From positions 2,728,001-2,792,000 of the forward strand of contig NZ_CP054690.1 of assembly GCF_013348805.1 (NCBI RefSeq): a DNA stretch of 64,000 bases, written 5' to 3'. Each line of letters starts with the position of its first letter. Within the stretch, counting starts at the first letter, position 1. A program made the position numbers and the translations under genes. Source of the DNA: Rhodococcus sp. W8901 (lineage in GTDB: Bacteria; Actinomycetota; Actinomycetes; Mycobacteriales; Mycobacteriaceae). The notes under the pieces are model-generated. The model searched no databases. It was not told the DNA's origin and worked only from the letters and a program-made list of their open reading frames with translations. Shown here in pieces: positions 41,852 to 52,018 of this stretch.

Positions 41852-42871
41852 TCAGAAGCGGTGGTGCCTCCGTCTGCGGTCCAGCGTGTGCACGATCGCT
41901 GCCGCGGTGGCCGCGATGGTCCGGTCGGCGTCGCGGGCCAATCGGTCGAGGGCCCGGCGTGCCGCCGAGCCGGGAATCTCCGCCAGCGCCTGCGTGATCC
42001 GCAGCCGAGTGGCCGCGTCGTACGCGCTGTCGAGCTTGTCCTGCATGACCTCGACGACATCGTCGGCCATGGGAGAGACCGCCGCCAGCAAGCCCAGAAC
42101 CTCCGCAGCCTCGACATCGCTGCGTCCCCCGAAGACCATGCCGAGGAGGATCGGCATCGAATCGGTGCTGCCCCGGGAGCCGAGAGCGAGGGCCGCACGC
42201 TCGCGGACCGTGGCGTCCGAATCGTCGAGTGCGCGCCGCAGAAGCACGGTCGCCTCCGCGGCGCGCACTGCCGAGATCGCCGAAATTGCACGGCGCCGGA
42301 CGTCGACGACCTCCGAATCCAGGCCGGCGGCCAGATCCGCCAAGCCCTGGCCGCCGGTCCTCGCCAACGACCACTGCAGGGCTCCGGCGACATTGGGGTC
42401 GTCCTCCGACAGGGCCGCCTCGACCAGCGCCTCGACGGGCAGTGTCGCCTTCCCGTCCTGCGACAGGATCGCCTGCTGCCGTCGGGCCCCGGACTCCGAT
42501 TCGAGCGCGCGCAACAGGGCGACGGTGCGCAGGACGTCGTCCCACTCCGCCGGGGCCGCGGAGTCGACGTGCTCGAGTTTCGCGAGCAGTTCCTCCTCCG
42601 CGGCTATCCGTTGGCGCGTGTGCCGGATCAGGTCGCCCACCAGATCGGCCGGCGCGAAACCGGGTTCGTCGAGTGCGCGTCTGACCTCGTCCAAGGTCAG
42701 TCCGAGGGTCCGGAGGCTCTCGACGTGGAAGAGGCGCCGGATGTCGTCGGCGGAGTACTCGCGGTAGCCGCCGGACGTGCGGTCCGACGGCGTCACCAGT
42801 CCCAGTGCGTCGTAGTGGCGCAACATGCGTGTGCTGACCCCGGAACGCCGCGAGACCTCACCGATCAACAA
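41852..42871 (-). CDS. MerR family regulator with HEAT-repeat sensor domain
   Basis: 339 residues, TTG start with GGAGGAG five bases upstream. Residues 1-70 are a MerR winged helix (LIGEVSRRSGVSTRMLRHYDALGLVTPSDRTSGGYREYSADDIRRL) followed by a dimerisation helix to about 110. The rest is built of about five or six HEAT/PBS-lyase-like helical repeats (e.g. SEVVDVRRRAISAISAVR, SDATVRERAALALGSRG). The ligand for a HEAT sensor is unclear. It is 12 bases downstream of a separate HEAT gene and shares its promoter. Confidence 0.85.
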   Translation of the reverse strand: MLIGEVSRRSGVSTRMLRHYDALGLVTPSDRTSGGYREYSADDIRRLFHVESLRTLGLTLDEVRRALDEPGFAPADLVGDLIRHTRQRIAAEEELLAKLEHVDSAAPAEWDDVLRTVALLRALESESGARRQQAILSQDGKATLPVEALVEAALSEDDPNVAGALQWSLARTGGQGLADLAAGLDSEVVDVRRRAISAISAVRAAEATVLLRRALDDSDATVRERAALALGSRGSTDSMPILLGMVFGGRSDVEAAEVLGLLAAVSPMADDVVEVMQDKLDSAYDAATRLRITQALAEIPGSAARRALDRLARDADRTIAATAAAIVHTLDRRRRHHRF

Positions 42872-42883
42872 CCCAACTCCTCC

Positions 42884-43540
42884 TCACCTGTCCGAACCGG
42901 CAACGGCGACGCGCTTCGCCATCTCGACCGAGAGCGTGAACCCGCTGTCGGGATCGCGACGGAGCCGCTCGGTGGCCGCGGCATGGGCGCGAACGTGCGG
43001 ATCGGGACTCGCCATGGCGGCATCCAGGACCGGTGCGGCGGCGTCCCCGAGTCCCGCAAGCGCACGGCTCAGGCTGAGCTGCATGTCCCGGTCGCCCCGT
43101 CCGAGTCCGGTCGCCAGATCGGCCGCGAGTTCGCCCTCGGCGTCGGACGGCACGAGCGCCACGGCCGCCCGCCACGCACTGCGCGCGACCTCGTCGTGCT
43201 CGTCGTGCAGGAGTGCCGACACCGCGGGCCAGGCGCGTCGATCCCCGATCTTCGACAGGGTGTGCAGCGCCTGGCTGCGGGCCTGCGGGGTATCGGACCC
43301 GAGCTCCGTGAGCAGCCTCGGCGCCGTGCTCTCGACCGGTAGACGGCACAGCGCCCAGGTCAGCATGTCGCGAACGAAGAAGTCTGGTTCCATGGCACAC
43401 CGGGCGACGAGGGTTTCCGTCAGGCGCGGATCGCGGCGTGTGCCTGCTGACAACGCGGCCCGCAGACGACTCGACGGGTCGGCTGTGGCCAGAGCCTCGA
43501 CGAGGTGAGCATCCGGCCCACCATGGTTGGTTGTGTTCAC
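42884..43540 (-). CDS. HEAT-repeat protein paired with the MerR-HEAT regulator
   Basis: 218 residues from the GTG at 43540, eight bases after AAGGAGG. Made of repeated antiparallel helices with LxxLGSDxPQARSQALHTLSKIGD and HDEVARSAWRAAVALVP patterns. Its helical repeats mirror those in the regulator's sensor domain. No catalytic residues seen. First gene of the operon behind a MerR-type promoter with 19-base spacing. It may be a partner, decoy or co-sensor of the regulator. Confidence 0.8.
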   Translation of the reverse strand: MNTTNHGGPDAHLVEALATADPSSRLRAALSAGTRRDPRLTETLVARCAMEPDFFVRDMLTWALCRLPVESTAPRLLTELGSDTPQARSQALHTLSKIGDRRAWPAVSALLHDEHDEVARSAWRAAVALVPSDAEGELAADLATGLGRGDRDMQLSLSRALAGLGDAAAPVLDAAMASPDPHVRAHAAATERLRRDPDSGFTLSVEMAKRVAVAGSDR

Positions 43541-43563
43541 GACAACCACCTCCTTCGTCGACC

Positions 43564-43594
43564 ATTCGAGCCCTTGTCACAGTGTCAGGGTCAA
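43564..43594 (-). promoter_or_regulatory. MerR-type promoter of the HEAT/MerR operon
   Basis: On the minus strand TTGACC, a 19-base spacer and TCGAAT. The elongated spacer is the hallmark of MerR-activated promoters, and it contains an imperfect dyad (CTTGACCC with GTGACAAG). The start codon of the HEAT gene lies about 24 bases downstream. Confidence 0.65.
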
Positions 43595-43598
43595 GTGT

Positions 43599-43733
43599 CT
43601 ACATCCGGCGGGCTTCGAGCGCATCCAGAATCAGGTCCGGTCCGTAGCTGAACTCGCTCGCATGGTTGTAGCCCGGCTGGAGGGCGTGGCGGATCAGCCT
43701 TACATACGTAAGTCCTGCAATCTGGAAATCGTA
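43599..43733 (-). pseudogene. Fragment of a TetR-type regulator C-terminus
   Basis: The last 40 or so residues before the stop read LIRHALQPGYNHASEF then SYGPDLILDALEARRM, the end pattern of the TetR family (F-x-GLD-x-ILDGLE). Upstream codons in this frame lose all resemblance to a TetR protein, with no HTH. I read it as a decayed or truncated remnant. Family assignment is by pattern only. Confidence 0.5.
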
Positions 43734-44062
43734 TGGAGCTCGACGAACGTCCGGCTCGTGACGCGCCCCCACGGACCCCACGCCGCTCGATGCGTTTCCC
43801 GTCGAAGGCGGATATCTGGTCGTTCTCGCATCAGGGGAGTTCCTGCGCATGGACCTGGTTGCCGGCTGACCGGACCGGACATCGAGCCCGTGTCGGACTG
43901 CAGCGCATCGCGTTTCGCGCGATGCGCAGGGAGTCGGCTCCGGTCGGCACTCGTCGGAGGGCTCCATCCGGATAGGTGTGTGCCCCGACACGATTGGCCC
44001 TGATTGAGAGTCAGAGCACAGTCGCCACGAATCGTGGCGCTGGTGGATAAAGTCGGCGCAGT

Positions 44063-44098
44063 GGTGCCCGAGCCCAACCCCGACTGGGCTCGGGCACC
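44063..44098. terminator. Orphan hairpin terminator
   Basis: Perfect 14-base stem (GGTGCCCGAGCCCA and complement) with loop ACCCCGAC. There is no intact gene that it would end on either side nearby. It lies in a 700-base gene-poor stretch beside the TetR remnant, consistent with loss of a gene. Confidence 0.7.
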
Positions 44099-44212
44099 GC
44101 TTCGCTGAAGGTCATCCCACCCCCGACGCGTGGGAACACCTGGAGAGACGGTCCCATGGTCACCGTTGCATCTCCGTTGCATCGCAGGTCGATGACGTTG
44201 AATCGAGCGAGC

Positions 44213-44233
44213 CCGCTCCGGAGCCCGGAGCGG
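44213..44233 (-). terminator. Hairpin after the DHFR-like gene
   Basis: Nine-base stem CCGCTCCGG / CCGGAGCGG with a three-base loop, ten bases past the stop of the leftward reductase gene. Confidence 0.7.
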
Positions 44234-44242
44234 CCACTCAGA

Positions 44243-44884
44243 TCATTTCCGCCAGAACAGGTGGTGGGTCACGCCGCTCGGGCTGGGCACGATCTCCAGA
44301 TGGAATCGGTCGCGGAGCTCATCGGGTGACTCCCAGAGTCGCAGTCCGGATCCGAATTTCACCGGTGAGACCGCCACGTGCATGGTGTCGACGAGATCGG
44401 CGTCGAGAAACTGCCTAATGGTGGTGACTCCGCCGCCGAGTCGGACGTCCTTGCCCTCGGCCGCCTGGCGCGCCTGCTCGAGGATCGTGGCGGGGTCGCC
44501 GTCGACGAAGTGGAACGTGGTGTCGGCGAGCGTGAAGGAAGGCCGCTCGTGGTGGGTCATGACGAATACCGGGGTGTGGAACGGTGGTTCGTCGCCCCAC
44601 CAGCCGCGCCACTCATGGTCGTTCCAGGGTCCGCGGTGGGGGCTGAATTTGTTGCGCCCCATGATTTCGGCACCGATGTTGCGTGCAAAGTCTCGGGTGA
44701 AATAGTCGTCGAGACCGAGGCTGCCCCCGGGGTCGGTGCGCATGGGCCAGCTCGCTGTGGCGCCTGCCCAGGCGAGCATTTCGCCAGGATCGAGCCCGAA
44801 CGGACACTCGAGGCTCTGGTCCTCACCGGCGGCGATTCCGTCGCTCGAAACGTTGAAGTTCTGGACTCTCAATAGTTGTTCCAC
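44243..44884 (-). CDS. Dihydrofolate reductase/RibD C-terminal-domain family protein
   Basis: 213 residues from the GTG that follows CGGGAG by six bases. It belongs to the RibD_C/DHFR-like fold (YwjB/YyaP kind): FNVSSDGIAAGEDQ at the start, AEIMGRNKFSP, PVFVMTHHERPSFTLADTTFHFVDG and the NADPH-site VRLGGGVTTIRQFLDADLVDTMHVAVSPV. Probably an NADPH-dependent reductase; substrate unknown. It ends in a clear hairpin. Confidence 0.85.
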   Translation of the reverse strand: MEQLLRVQNFNVSSDGIAAGEDQSLECPFGLDPGEMLAWAGATASWPMRTDPGGSLGLDDYFTRDFARNIGAEIMGRNKFSPHRGPWNDHEWRGWWGDEPPFHTPVFVMTHHERPSFTLADTTFHFVDGDPATILEQARQAAEGKDVRLGGGVTTIRQFLDADLVDTMHVAVSPVKFGSGLRLWESPDELRDRFHLEIVPSPSGVTHHLFWRK

Positions 44885-45081
44885 TCGGATCTCCCGCACT
44901 CTGGATGATGGTTGCGGAGGTTCAGACTTCGCAGGCCGGAAAAACTCATCGCCGACGCGCTGGCGAACACTCTCCGGCCACTGAATCAGATGAGGCCGGT
45001 TGTCGGGCGGTCCATCCGAGAACGCGTCACGCGTCGGACCGGTCCGGCGATACGCTGCTATGGACGAGAGGTGGTGGCATC

Positions 45082-45465
45082 GTGCCCCTTCCACGTTCAC
45101 TCGCCCGGGCCAACCGGGTCGGACTCAATCGTGTGGTGGTCCGCGTCGCCGGGTATCTGCCCGGGTTCGCGGTGGTGCACCATCGTGGTAGACGATCGGG
45201 GCGCACGTATCGGACACCGGTCAACGCGTTTCGGATCGGAAACGGGTACCGCTTCGCGTTGACGTACGGCACCGACAGCGACTGGGCGCGCAACGTCCTG
45301 GCGGCGGGGGAGTGCGACATCACGGTGCGCGGCCGCGTCGTTCATCTCGACGAGCCGCGTCTCGAGGTGGACCGCGGGGCACGGTGGGCACCGGCTCCGG
45401 TCGCTCTGGTGCTGCGGAGGATCGGTGCCGATTCGTACCTCCAAGGCCGGGTCACGGAACGGTGA
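45082..45465 (+). CDS. Deazaflavin (F420)-dependent nitroreductase-like protein
   Basis: 127 residues, GTG start. Ddn-type split-barrel of the flavin/F420-dependent family: LPGFAVVHHRGRRSGRTYRTPVNAF (F420 binding loop) and ALTYGTDSDWARNVLAAGECDITVRGR. These enzymes use reduced F420H2 on quinones or nitro compounds. Divergent from the DHFR-like gene. The exact start is not secure because a second GTG lies close by. Confidence 0.82.
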   Translation: MPLPRSLARANRVGLNRVVVRVAGYLPGFAVVHHRGRRSGRTYRTPVNAFRIGNGYRFALTYGTDSDWARNVLAAGECDITVRGRVVHLDEPRLEVDRGARWAPAPVALVLRRIGADSYLQGRVTER

Positions 45466-45515
45466 GCGACGTGGTCCTCGGGGTGCGGGGGCGCGGAACG
45501 CTCTAGGCTCGTGCC

Positions 45516-47015
45516 ATGCAGCGGATCATCGGTATCGAGGTCGAGTACGGCATCTCTTCGCCCACCGAGCCTTCGGCGAACCCGATTCTGACCTCCACCC
45601 AGGCGGTGCTCGCCTATGCGGCGGCCGCGGGGGTGCCCCGTGCGAAGCGCACCCGGTGGGACTACGAAGTGGAGTCGCCGCTGCGCGATGCCCGCGGATT
45701 CGACCTGGGCCGGCTCAGCGGTCCCGCGCCCGTGATCGACGCGGACGAGGTCGGCGCCGCGAACATGATCCTCACCAACGGGGCGCGGCTGTACGTCGAC
45801 CACGCGCACCCGGAGTACTCGGCGCCCGAGGTGACCGACCCAATCGACGCGGTGATCTGGGACAAGGCCGGGGAGCGGGTGATGGAGGCGGCCGCACGGC
45901 ACGCGTCCAGTGTTCCGGGGACCCCGCGCCTGCAGCTGTACAAGAACAACGTCGACGGCAAGGGCGCGTCGTACGGCACCCACGAGAACTACCTGATGTC
46001 CCGCGAGACGCCCTTCTCCGCCGTGATCACCGGGCTGTCCCCGTTCTTCGCTTCCCGCCAGGTGATCTGCGGTTCCGGACGCGTCGGCATCGGGCAGTCC
46101 GGCGACGAGGCCGGGTTCCAGCTGTCTCAGCGTGCCGACTACATCGAGGTCGAAGTGGGACTCGAGACGACTCTCAAGCGGGGAATCATCAACACGCGCG
46201 ACGAGCCGCACGCCGACGCCGACAAATACCGCCGACTGCACGTGATCATCGGCGACGCCAACCTTGCGGAGATGTCGACGTACCTGAAGGTCGGTACCAC
46301 CGCGCTTGTGCTCGATCTCATCGAGGCCGGCGTCGACCTGTCCGATCTGCAGCTCGCGCGCCCGGTCACCGCCGTCCACCACATCAGCCACGACCCGACC
46401 CTGCGTGCGACCGTCGCCCTCGCGGACGGTCGTGAACTCACCGGGCTTGCACTGCAGCGGATCTACCTCGATCGCGTCGCGAAGTTCGTGGACAGCGAGG
46501 GCAACGACGATCCCCGGGTCGCGGACATCATCGACAAGTGGGCCATGGTGCTCGATCTGCTCGAACGTGACCCGATGGAATGTGCACACCTGCTCGACTG
46601 GCCCGCGAAACTCCGCCTCCTCGAGGGATTCCGGAACCGCGAGGGGCTGTCGTGGTCGGCGCCGCGACTGCACATGATCGATCTGCAGTACTCCGACGTC
46701 CGGCTGGAAAAGGGGCTCTACAACCGGCTGGTGGCGCGCGGCTCGATGGAACGGCTCGTCAGCGAGCAGCAGGTGCTGGACGCGGTCCACAACCCGCCGA
46801 CCGACACACGCGCCTTCTTCCGCGGCGAATGCCTGCGCAGGTTCGGTGCGGATATAGCGGCAGCGAGCTGGGATTCGGTGATCTTCGACCTCGGCGGTGA
46901 GTCGTTGGTCCGGATTCCGACCCTGGAGCCGCTGCGGGGCAGCCGCGCGCATGTCGGCGAACTCCTCGACTCGGTGGATTCGGCCGCTGAGCTGGTCGAT
47001 CAGCTTACGAACTGA
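45516..47015 (+). CDS. dop: Depupylase/deamidase of Pup (Dop)
   Basis: Converts the C-terminal Gln of Pup to Glu and removes Pup from substrates. 499 residues, glutamine-synthetase-like fold. Glu8 and Glu10 in GIEVEYG bind Mg2+, and Asp95 in [11 protein letters not shown] is the catalytic Asp. The Dop-specific loop (about residues 37-80) is present and absent from PafA. Starts 50 bases after the F420-type gene. It leads the dop-pup-prcB-prcA cluster. Confidence 0.96.
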   Translation: MQRIIGIEVEYGISSPTEPSANPILTSTQAVLAYAAAAGVPRAKRTRWDYEVESPLRDARGFDLGRLSGPAPVIDADEVGAANMILTNGARLYVDHAHPEYSAPEVTDPIDAVIWDKAGERVMEAAARHASSVPGTPRLQLYKNNVDGKGASYGTHENYLMSRETPFSAVITGLSPFFASRQVICGSGRVGIGQSGDEAGFQLSQRADYIEVEVGLETTLKRGIINTRDEPHADADKYRRLHVIIGDANLAEMSTYLKVGTTALVLDLIEAGVDLSDLQLARPVTAVHHISHDPTLRATVALADGRELTGLALQRIYLDRVAKFVDSEGNDDPRVADIIDKWAMVLDLLERDPMECAHLLDWPAKLRLLEGFRNREGLSWSAPRLHMIDLQYSDVRLEKGLYNRLVARGSMERLVSEQQVLDAVHNPPTDTRAFFRGECLRRFGADIAAASWDSVIFDLGGESLVRIPTLEPLRGSRAHVGELLDSVDSAAELVDQLTN

Positions 47016-47145
47016 TCACACCGGCGAGCCGCGCCGCGCGCTTGCAGCCCCGAAGCCACTGGTGATCGGTAGGGTTAGGGTCCGAGTAGGACGTCCGTCG
47101 GAGGTGTGCTCCGACGAGTCCGCGGTAACGAGGAGGTCGGTGGCC

Positions 47146-47340
47146 ATGGCCCAGGAGCAGACCAAGCGCACTGGTGGCGGAGACGACGACGATGCCCCGA
47201 TCGGTGAGGGCGCGGCCGGGCAGGAACGTCGCGAGAAGCTCGCGGAGGACACCGACGATCTGCTCGACGAGATCGACGACGTGCTCGAGGAGAACGCGGA
47301 GGACTTCGTGCGTGCCTATGTCCAGAAGGGCGGCCAGTGA
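47146..47340 (+). CDS. pup: Prokaryotic ubiquitin-like protein Pup
   Basis: 64-residue disordered modifier ending in GGQ. Dop deamidates the Gln to Glu, then PafA links it to lysines. Seen: helix-forming acidic region [21 protein letters not shown] that binds Mpa. AGGAGG lies nine bases upstream of the ATG. The stop overlaps the prcB start (GTGA), coupling modifier and protease. Confidence 0.98.
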   Translation: MAQEQTKRTGGGDDDDAPIGEGAAGQERREKLAEDTDDLLDEIDDVLEENAEDFVRAYVQKGGQ

Positions 47341-48221
47341 GGGCGGATCGTGCAGGGGTGCCGTCGACTGTCGGCGGCCTCGGGATGAACACCGGGTTCG
47401 CCTACGGTTCGAACCTGTCCTCGTTCACCGAGCACCTGCGCATCCACGCACCGGAGCTGCTCCCCGGAAATCGAACGAACATGAGCCGCATCGGTTCTGA
47501 TGGCGAGAGTGCGGACATCGCACCGCACGGGACCACGATCGTCGCGCTGACGTTCGCCGGCGGCGTCGTGATCGCCGGCGACCGGCGAGCCACGATGGGC
47601 AACCTCATCGCGAGCCGCGACGTCGAGAAGGTGTTCGTCACCGACGACTACTCCGCGGCCGGGATCGCCGGCACTGCGGGCGTCGCGATCGAACTGGTCC
47701 GGCTGTTCGCCGTCGAGCTCGAGCACTACGAGAAGATCGAGGGGGTCCAGCTGACCTTCGACGGCAAGGCCAACCGCCTGTCGTCGATGGTCCGTGGCAA
47801 CCTGGGCGCCGCGATGCAGGGCCTGGCGGTCGTCCCGCTGCTGGTGGGCTTCGATCTGGACGCCTCCGACACCGAACGCGCCGGGCGCATCGTCTCGTAC
47901 GACGTCGTGGGCGGCCGGTACGAGGAACGCGCCGGGTACCACGCGGTCGGATCCGGATCCCTGTTCGCGAAGTCGTCGCTCAAGAAGCTCTACCGGGAAG
48001 GCACCGACGGGGACTCGGCGCTCCGGATGGCTATCGAGGCTCTGTACGACGCGGCCGACGACGACTCGGCCACCGGCGGACCGGACCTGGTCCGGGCGAT
48101 CTACCCGACGGCGGTCTCGATCACTGCCGACGGCGCAGTGAACGTGCCGGTCGAGCGCACCGCCGAACTGGCTCGCGCCGTCGTGGCAGACCGCACCGAG
48201 GAAGGACGCACCCCGCGATGA
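47337..48221 (+). CDS. prcB: 20S proteasome beta subunit PrcB
   Basis: Catalytic subunit, 294 residues. The propeptide is exactly 65 residues from the GTG, followed by the catalytic Thr66 in [12 protein letters not shown]; autocleavage exposes that Thr. Other conserved residues: Asp and Lys in [19 protein letters not shown]. The 65-residue propeptide matches the R. erythropolis beta-1 subunit. Overlaps pup and prcA by four bases each. Confidence 0.97.
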   Translation: MRADRAGVPSTVGGLGMNTGFAYGSNLSSFTEHLRIHAPELLPGNRTNMSRIGSDGESADIAPHGTTIVALTFAGGVVIAGDRRATMGNLIASRDVEKVFVTDDYSAAGIAGTAGVAIELVRLFAVELEHYEKIEGVQLTFDGKANRLSSMVRGNLGAAMQGLAVVPLLVGFDLDASDTERAGRIVSYDVVGGRYEERAGYHAVGSGSLFAKSSLKKLYREGTDGDSALRMAIEALYDAADDDSATGGPDLVRAIYPTAVSITADGAVNVPVERTAELARAVVADRTEEGRTPR

Positions 48222-49030
48222 CGTTGCCGTACTACGCCTCCGCCGAGCAGATCATGCGCGATCGCTCGGAGCTGGCGCGCAAGGGAATTGCGCGCGGCCG
48301 CAGCGTCATCGTGCTCACGTTCGCGGACGGTGTCCTGTTCGTGGCGGAGAATCCGTCCACCGCGCTGCACAAGGTGAGTGAGCTGTACGACCGGCTCGGT
48401 TTCGCGGCGGTCGGCAAGTACAACGAGTTCGAGAATCTGCGGCGTGCCGGCATCGTGCATGCCGACATGCGCGGGTACTCCTACGACCGGCGTGACGTGA
48501 CCGGGCGTTCGCTCGCCAATGGATACGCGCAGACGCTCGGCACGATTTTCACCGAGCAGCCCAAGCCGTACGAGGTGGAGATCTGCGTGGCCGAGGTCGG
48601 CCCGCAGGAGGCCCCGCCGCAGGCGCAGCTGTACCGGATCACCTACGACGGATCGATCGTCGACGAGCAGCAGTTCGTCGTCATGGGCGGCACCACCGAG
48701 CCGATCGTCACCGCGCTGCGCGAGTCGTACCGCACGGGAATGGACCTCGCCGAGGCCGTTGCGGTCGCGGTCAAGGCACTGCAGGACGGAACGTCGTCGG
48801 GCAACGGGGATTCCGATCGCCGCACGCTCGGGGTGTCGAGCCTCGAGGTCGCGGTGCTCGACCAGTCCCGTCCGCGGCGCACCTTCCGGCGAATCTCCGG
48901 CAGCGTGCTCGAATCGCTGCTGCCGGTGCCGCCCGCCCCGCAGGGCGACAACGGCGGCCCGGCCGCCGAGACGAGCGAGAAGAAGCCGGACGCGGAAGGC
49001 GATGCCCCCGGGACCGGGGACACCGCCTAG
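48218..49030 (+). CDS. prcA: 20S proteasome alpha subunit PrcA
   Basis: Forms the outer, gating rings. 270 residues: N-terminal gate ([25 protein letters not shown]), proteasome core, and a variable Pro/Gly/Glu-rich tail (about residues 235-270). It lacks the catalytic Thr, as alpha subunits do. It overlaps prcB by ATGA. The next gene downstream, reading the other way, ends four bases beyond its stop. Confidence 0.97.
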   Translation: MTLPYYASAEQIMRDRSELARKGIARGRSVIVLTFADGVLFVAENPSTALHKVSELYDRLGFAAVGKYNEFENLRRAGIVHADMRGYSYDRRDVTGRSLANGYAQTLGTIFTEQPKPYEVEICVAEVGPQEAPPQAQLYRITYDGSIVDEQQFVVMGGTTEPIVTALRESYRTGMDLAEAVAVAVKALQDGTSSGNGDSDRRTLGVSSLEVAVLDQSRPRRTFRRISGSVLESLLPVPPAPQGDNGGPAAETSEKKPDAEGDAPGTGDTA

Positions 49031-49034
49031 ACCG

Positions 49035-50498
49035 CTACAGCTTGCGGTAGAGCACCACGCGGTGCGGTTCGCTCCGGAACTGGAACAGGCGCCCGTCGGC
49101 GACCACCTCGCCGTCGGTCGCCAGGGCGACCGGATCACCGTCTATCTCGATGGTCACCGCGTCGGTGTTCTTCTGCACGTAGGTGGTGGACGCACCCAGG
49201 GTGCCCGTCAGCGCTGCCGCGACGAGTCTCAGCCGCGAGAATCGGCGGTCGGCCAGCAGGTACCGCACGTCGAGCGTGCCGCGGTGAATGTCCGGGCGTG
49301 ACATCGGTACCTGATCGGCGGGGGCGTACCGGCCGTTGCCGACGAACAACATCCACACCGCATGCTCGGCGCCGTCGATGGTCACGGTCAGCGGTTCCGC
49401 CGATGCCAGGACCCGCACCATCGCGAACGCGGCGGCCGGCCACTTGCCGAGCCGAGGCTGCCAACGCTCCCGGAGTCGCACCGAGTCCGGGTACCCGCCG
49501 AGGCTTGCGGTGTTGACGAAGGTCGATTCCTGGCGGCCGTCCACCCGTACACGGCCCAGGTCCACCACCTCGGCGCTGCCCTTCGCGATCGCGTCCGCGG
49601 TGGACGCGACGTCGCCGACGCCGGCGTCTCGGGCGAAGTGATTGAGGGTTCCCCCGGGGAACACCGCCAGCGGCAGGTCGTGTCGGACGGCGGCGGAGGC
49701 CACGGTCACGACCGTCCCGTCGCCGCCGTACACCCCGAGAGCTTTGGGGGAGCGGGTCGAGATCACCTCGTCGAGTTGCTGATCGAAGTCGCGATCGGCA
49801 TCGAATTCGACCACGACCGCCCTCGGCAGCAGGGACTCGAGTTCGGCGCGGACGCCGTCGTCCTCGGTTCCGGAACCCGGATTGGCGAACACCACCATGC
49901 CCTCGCCGTCGGGCAGTGCCTGGGTGCTGCGGTCGGGGCCGAGGGTCGCCGGCTCCTCGTCGCGCACCGCCCACCAGCGGCGGGTCGCGAGCGCGACCGC
50001 CCCGCCCACACCGAGGCCCACCGCGACATCGGACGGCCAGTGCACACCCGTGTGGACCCGGGAGTACGCGACGGCCGCCGCTACCGGCGCGAGCGCCACG
50101 CCGGCGAGGGGGAACTCGAGGGCCACGCCCGTGGCGAACGCGGCCGCCGAGGCCGAGTGCCCCGACGGGAACGACGACGATCGCGGTGCCGGGAGCCCGC
50201 GGCGGGTCGCGAACCCGAGCGTTCCCTCGGGCGGGCGGCGCCGGGGGAAGATCGGTTTGAGCACGGCATTGGACAACGCACTCGCGCCGGCCACGGACAG
50301 CAGCCCGCGCACGGCTGCCCGGCGCGCGCGTCCGCCGGCCAGCCCCATCCCGGCGGCGACGCCGATCCACAGGACGCTGTGGTTGGCTGCGGTGCTCAGA
50401 GCGCGCAGGCCACCATCGAGTCTCGACGGTGGCAGTTCGGTGCTCAGGCGCATGAGGACACGGTCGGTACGTTCGGGGAAACATCTCACTTCGGCCAC
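49035..50498 (-). CDS. PAP2 phosphatase-diacylglycerol kinase fusion
   Basis: 487 residues. N-terminal half: PAP2/lipid phosphatase with [22 protein letters not shown] and [12 protein letters not shown] motifs and four to five hydrophobic segments (about 35-165). C-terminal half: DAGK catalytic domain (FANPGSG at about 205, GVYGGDGTV at about 262, [10 protein letters not shown]). It may move lipid phosphates between diphosphate/phosphate and diacylglycerol. It lies antisense between prcA and pafA, splitting the Pup locus. Confidence 0.87.
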   Translation of the reverse strand: MAEVRCFPERTDRVLMRLSTELPPSRLDGGLRALSTAANHSVLWIGVAAGMGLAGGRARRAAVRGLLSVAGASALSNAVLKPIFPRRRPPEGTLGFATRRGLPAPRSSSFPSGHSASAAAFATGVALEFPLAGVALAPVAAAVAYSRVHTGVHWPSDVAVGLGVGGAVALATRRWWAVRDEEPATLGPDRSTQALPDGEGMVVFANPGSGTEDDGVRAELESLLPRAVVVEFDADRDFDQQLDEVISTRSPKALGVYGGDGTVVTVASAAVRHDLPLAVFPGGTLNHFARDAGVGDVASTADAIAKGSAEVVDLGRVRVDGRQESTFVNTASLGGYPDSVRLRERWQPRLGKWPAAAFAMVRVLASAEPLTVTIDGAEHAVWMLFVGNGRYAPADQVPMSRPDIHRGTLDVRYLLADRRFSRLRLVAAALTGTLGASTTYVQKNTDAVTIEIDGDPVALATDGEVVADGRLFQFRSEPHRVVLYRKL

Positions 50499-50570
50499 GT
50501 TCCCACCCTAGGGTCGCGAGCCTCGTCGCGAACGCCGTGGCAAATCCGCTCCGCGTTGTACTGTCGAAGT

Positions 50571-51929
50571 GTGCAGCGACGAATCATGGGAATTGAGACC
50601 GAGTTCGGTGTCACCTGCACCTTTCACGGTCATAGAAGGCTGAGTCCGGACGAGGTTGCTCGTTACCTCTTCCGGCGAGTGGTTTCGTGGGGCCGTAGTT
50701 CCAACGTGTTCCTGCGGAACGGCGCACGGCTGTACCTCGACGTCGGGTCGCATCCGGAGTACGCGACCGCCGAGTGCGACAGCCTGCTGCAACTCGTCAA
50801 CCACGACCGCGCCGGTGAGCGCGTGCTCGAGGATCTGCTCGTCGACGCCGAGCAGCGGCTCGCCGAAGAGGGCATCGGCGGGGACATCTACCTGTTCAAG
50901 AACAACACCGATTCGGCGGGGAACTCGTACGGTTGCCACGAGAATTTCCTCGTGGTCCGCGCGGGGGAGTTCTCCCGCATCTCCGACGTCCTGCTCCCGT
51001 TCCTGGTGACCCGTCAGTTGATCTGCGGTGCGGGCAAGATCCTGCAGACGCCCAAGGCGGCGACGTTCTGCCTGTCGCAGCGGGCGGAGCACATCTGGGA
51101 GGGCGTCTCGTCCGCGACGACCCGGTCGCGGCCGATCATCAACACGCGCGACGAGCCCCACGCCGATGCCGAGAAGTACCGGCGTCTGCACGTGATCGTC
51201 GGCGATTCCAACATGTCCGAGACCACGACCATGCTCAAGGTCGGGACCGCGGCGTTGGTGCTCGAGATGATCGAGGCGGGCGTTCCGTTCCGTGACTTCG
51301 CTCTCGACAACCCGATCCGCGCGATCCGTGAGGTCAGCCACGACCTGACGGGTCGCCGTCCGGTCCGGCTGGCGGGTGGGCGCCAGGCCAGTGCGCTCGA
51401 CATCCAGCGCGAGTACTACTCGCGGGCCGTCGAGCATCTGCAGACCCGCGAGCGGGATCCGCAGGTGGACCAGGTGGTCGACCTGTGGGGTCGGGCGCTC
51501 GACGCCGTCGAGAACCAGGATTTCGCGAAGGTCGACACCGAGATCGACTGGGTGATCAAGCGCAAGCTGTTCCAGCGCTACCAGGACAAGTACGGCATGG
51601 AGCTGGCCGATCCCAAGATCGCCCAACTCGACCTGGCGTATCACGACATCAAGCGCGGTCGGGGTGTGTTCGACCTGTTGCAGCGCAAGGGGCTGGCGAA
51701 GCGGGTCACCGAGGACGAGACCATCGAGGCCGCGGTGGAGACGCCGCCGCAGACCACCCGCGCGAAGCTGCGGGGTGAGTTCATCGCCGCCGCGCAGGAT
51801 GCGGGCCGCGACTTCACGGTGGACTGGGTGCACCTCAAGCTCAACGATCAGGCGCAGCGGACGGTGCTGTGCAAGGACCCGTTCCGTTCGGTCGACGAGC
51901 GCGTGGAGCGGCTGATCGCGTCCATGTGA
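50571..51929 (+). CDS. pafA: Pup-protein ligase PafA
   Basis: Ligates Pup-Glu to substrate lysines using ATP, via a phosphorylated Pup intermediate. 452 residues, identical in length to M. tuberculosis PafA. Mg2+ ligand Glu9 in GIETEFG and catalytic Asp57 in [15 protein letters not shown] are present; no Dop loop. The GTG start is supported by the family start VQRRIMGIE; the long open frame before it is spurious. Confidence 0.97.
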   Translation: MQRRIMGIETEFGVTCTFHGHRRLSPDEVARYLFRRVVSWGRSSNVFLRNGARLYLDVGSHPEYATAECDSLLQLVNHDRAGERVLEDLLVDAEQRLAEEGIGGDIYLFKNNTDSAGNSYGCHENFLVVRAGEFSRISDVLLPFLVTRQLICGAGKILQTPKAATFCLSQRAEHIWEGVSSATTRSRPIINTRDEPHADAEKYRRLHVIVGDSNMSETTTMLKVGTAALVLEMIEAGVPFRDFALDNPIRAIREVSHDLTGRRPVRLAGGRQASALDIQREYYSRAVEHLQTRERDPQVDQVVDLWGRALDAVENQDFAKVDTEIDWVIKRKLFQRYQDKYGMELADPKIAQLDLAYHDIKRGRGVFDLLQRKGLAKRVTEDETIEAAVETPPQTTRAKLRGEFIAAAQDAGRDFTVDWVHLKLNDQAQRTVLCKDPFRSVDERVERLIASM

Positions 51930-52018
51930 CGCCTGTGTGATCGGTCACCCACGGCGACTGCCCGATCCGACCGTTTTGCTACCGGTCGGTCTGGTCGGGA
52001 GCCGTTAGGCTCGGCGAC

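Noticed and set aside
47060-47090. GGTAGGGTTAGGGT upstream of pup as an iron box
   Set aside because: No dyad symmetry and poor fit to the IdeR consensus.
49362-50570. A 403-codon extension upstream of pafA in the same frame
   Set aside because: It lies antisense to the PAP2-DGK gene. PafA proteins begin at VQRRIMGIE, matching the GTG at 50571.
51935-51955. Palindrome GTGATCGGTCAC after pafA as a Crp site
   Set aside because: The arms are spaced by four bases, not six, so it does not fit the Crp/GlxR consensus.
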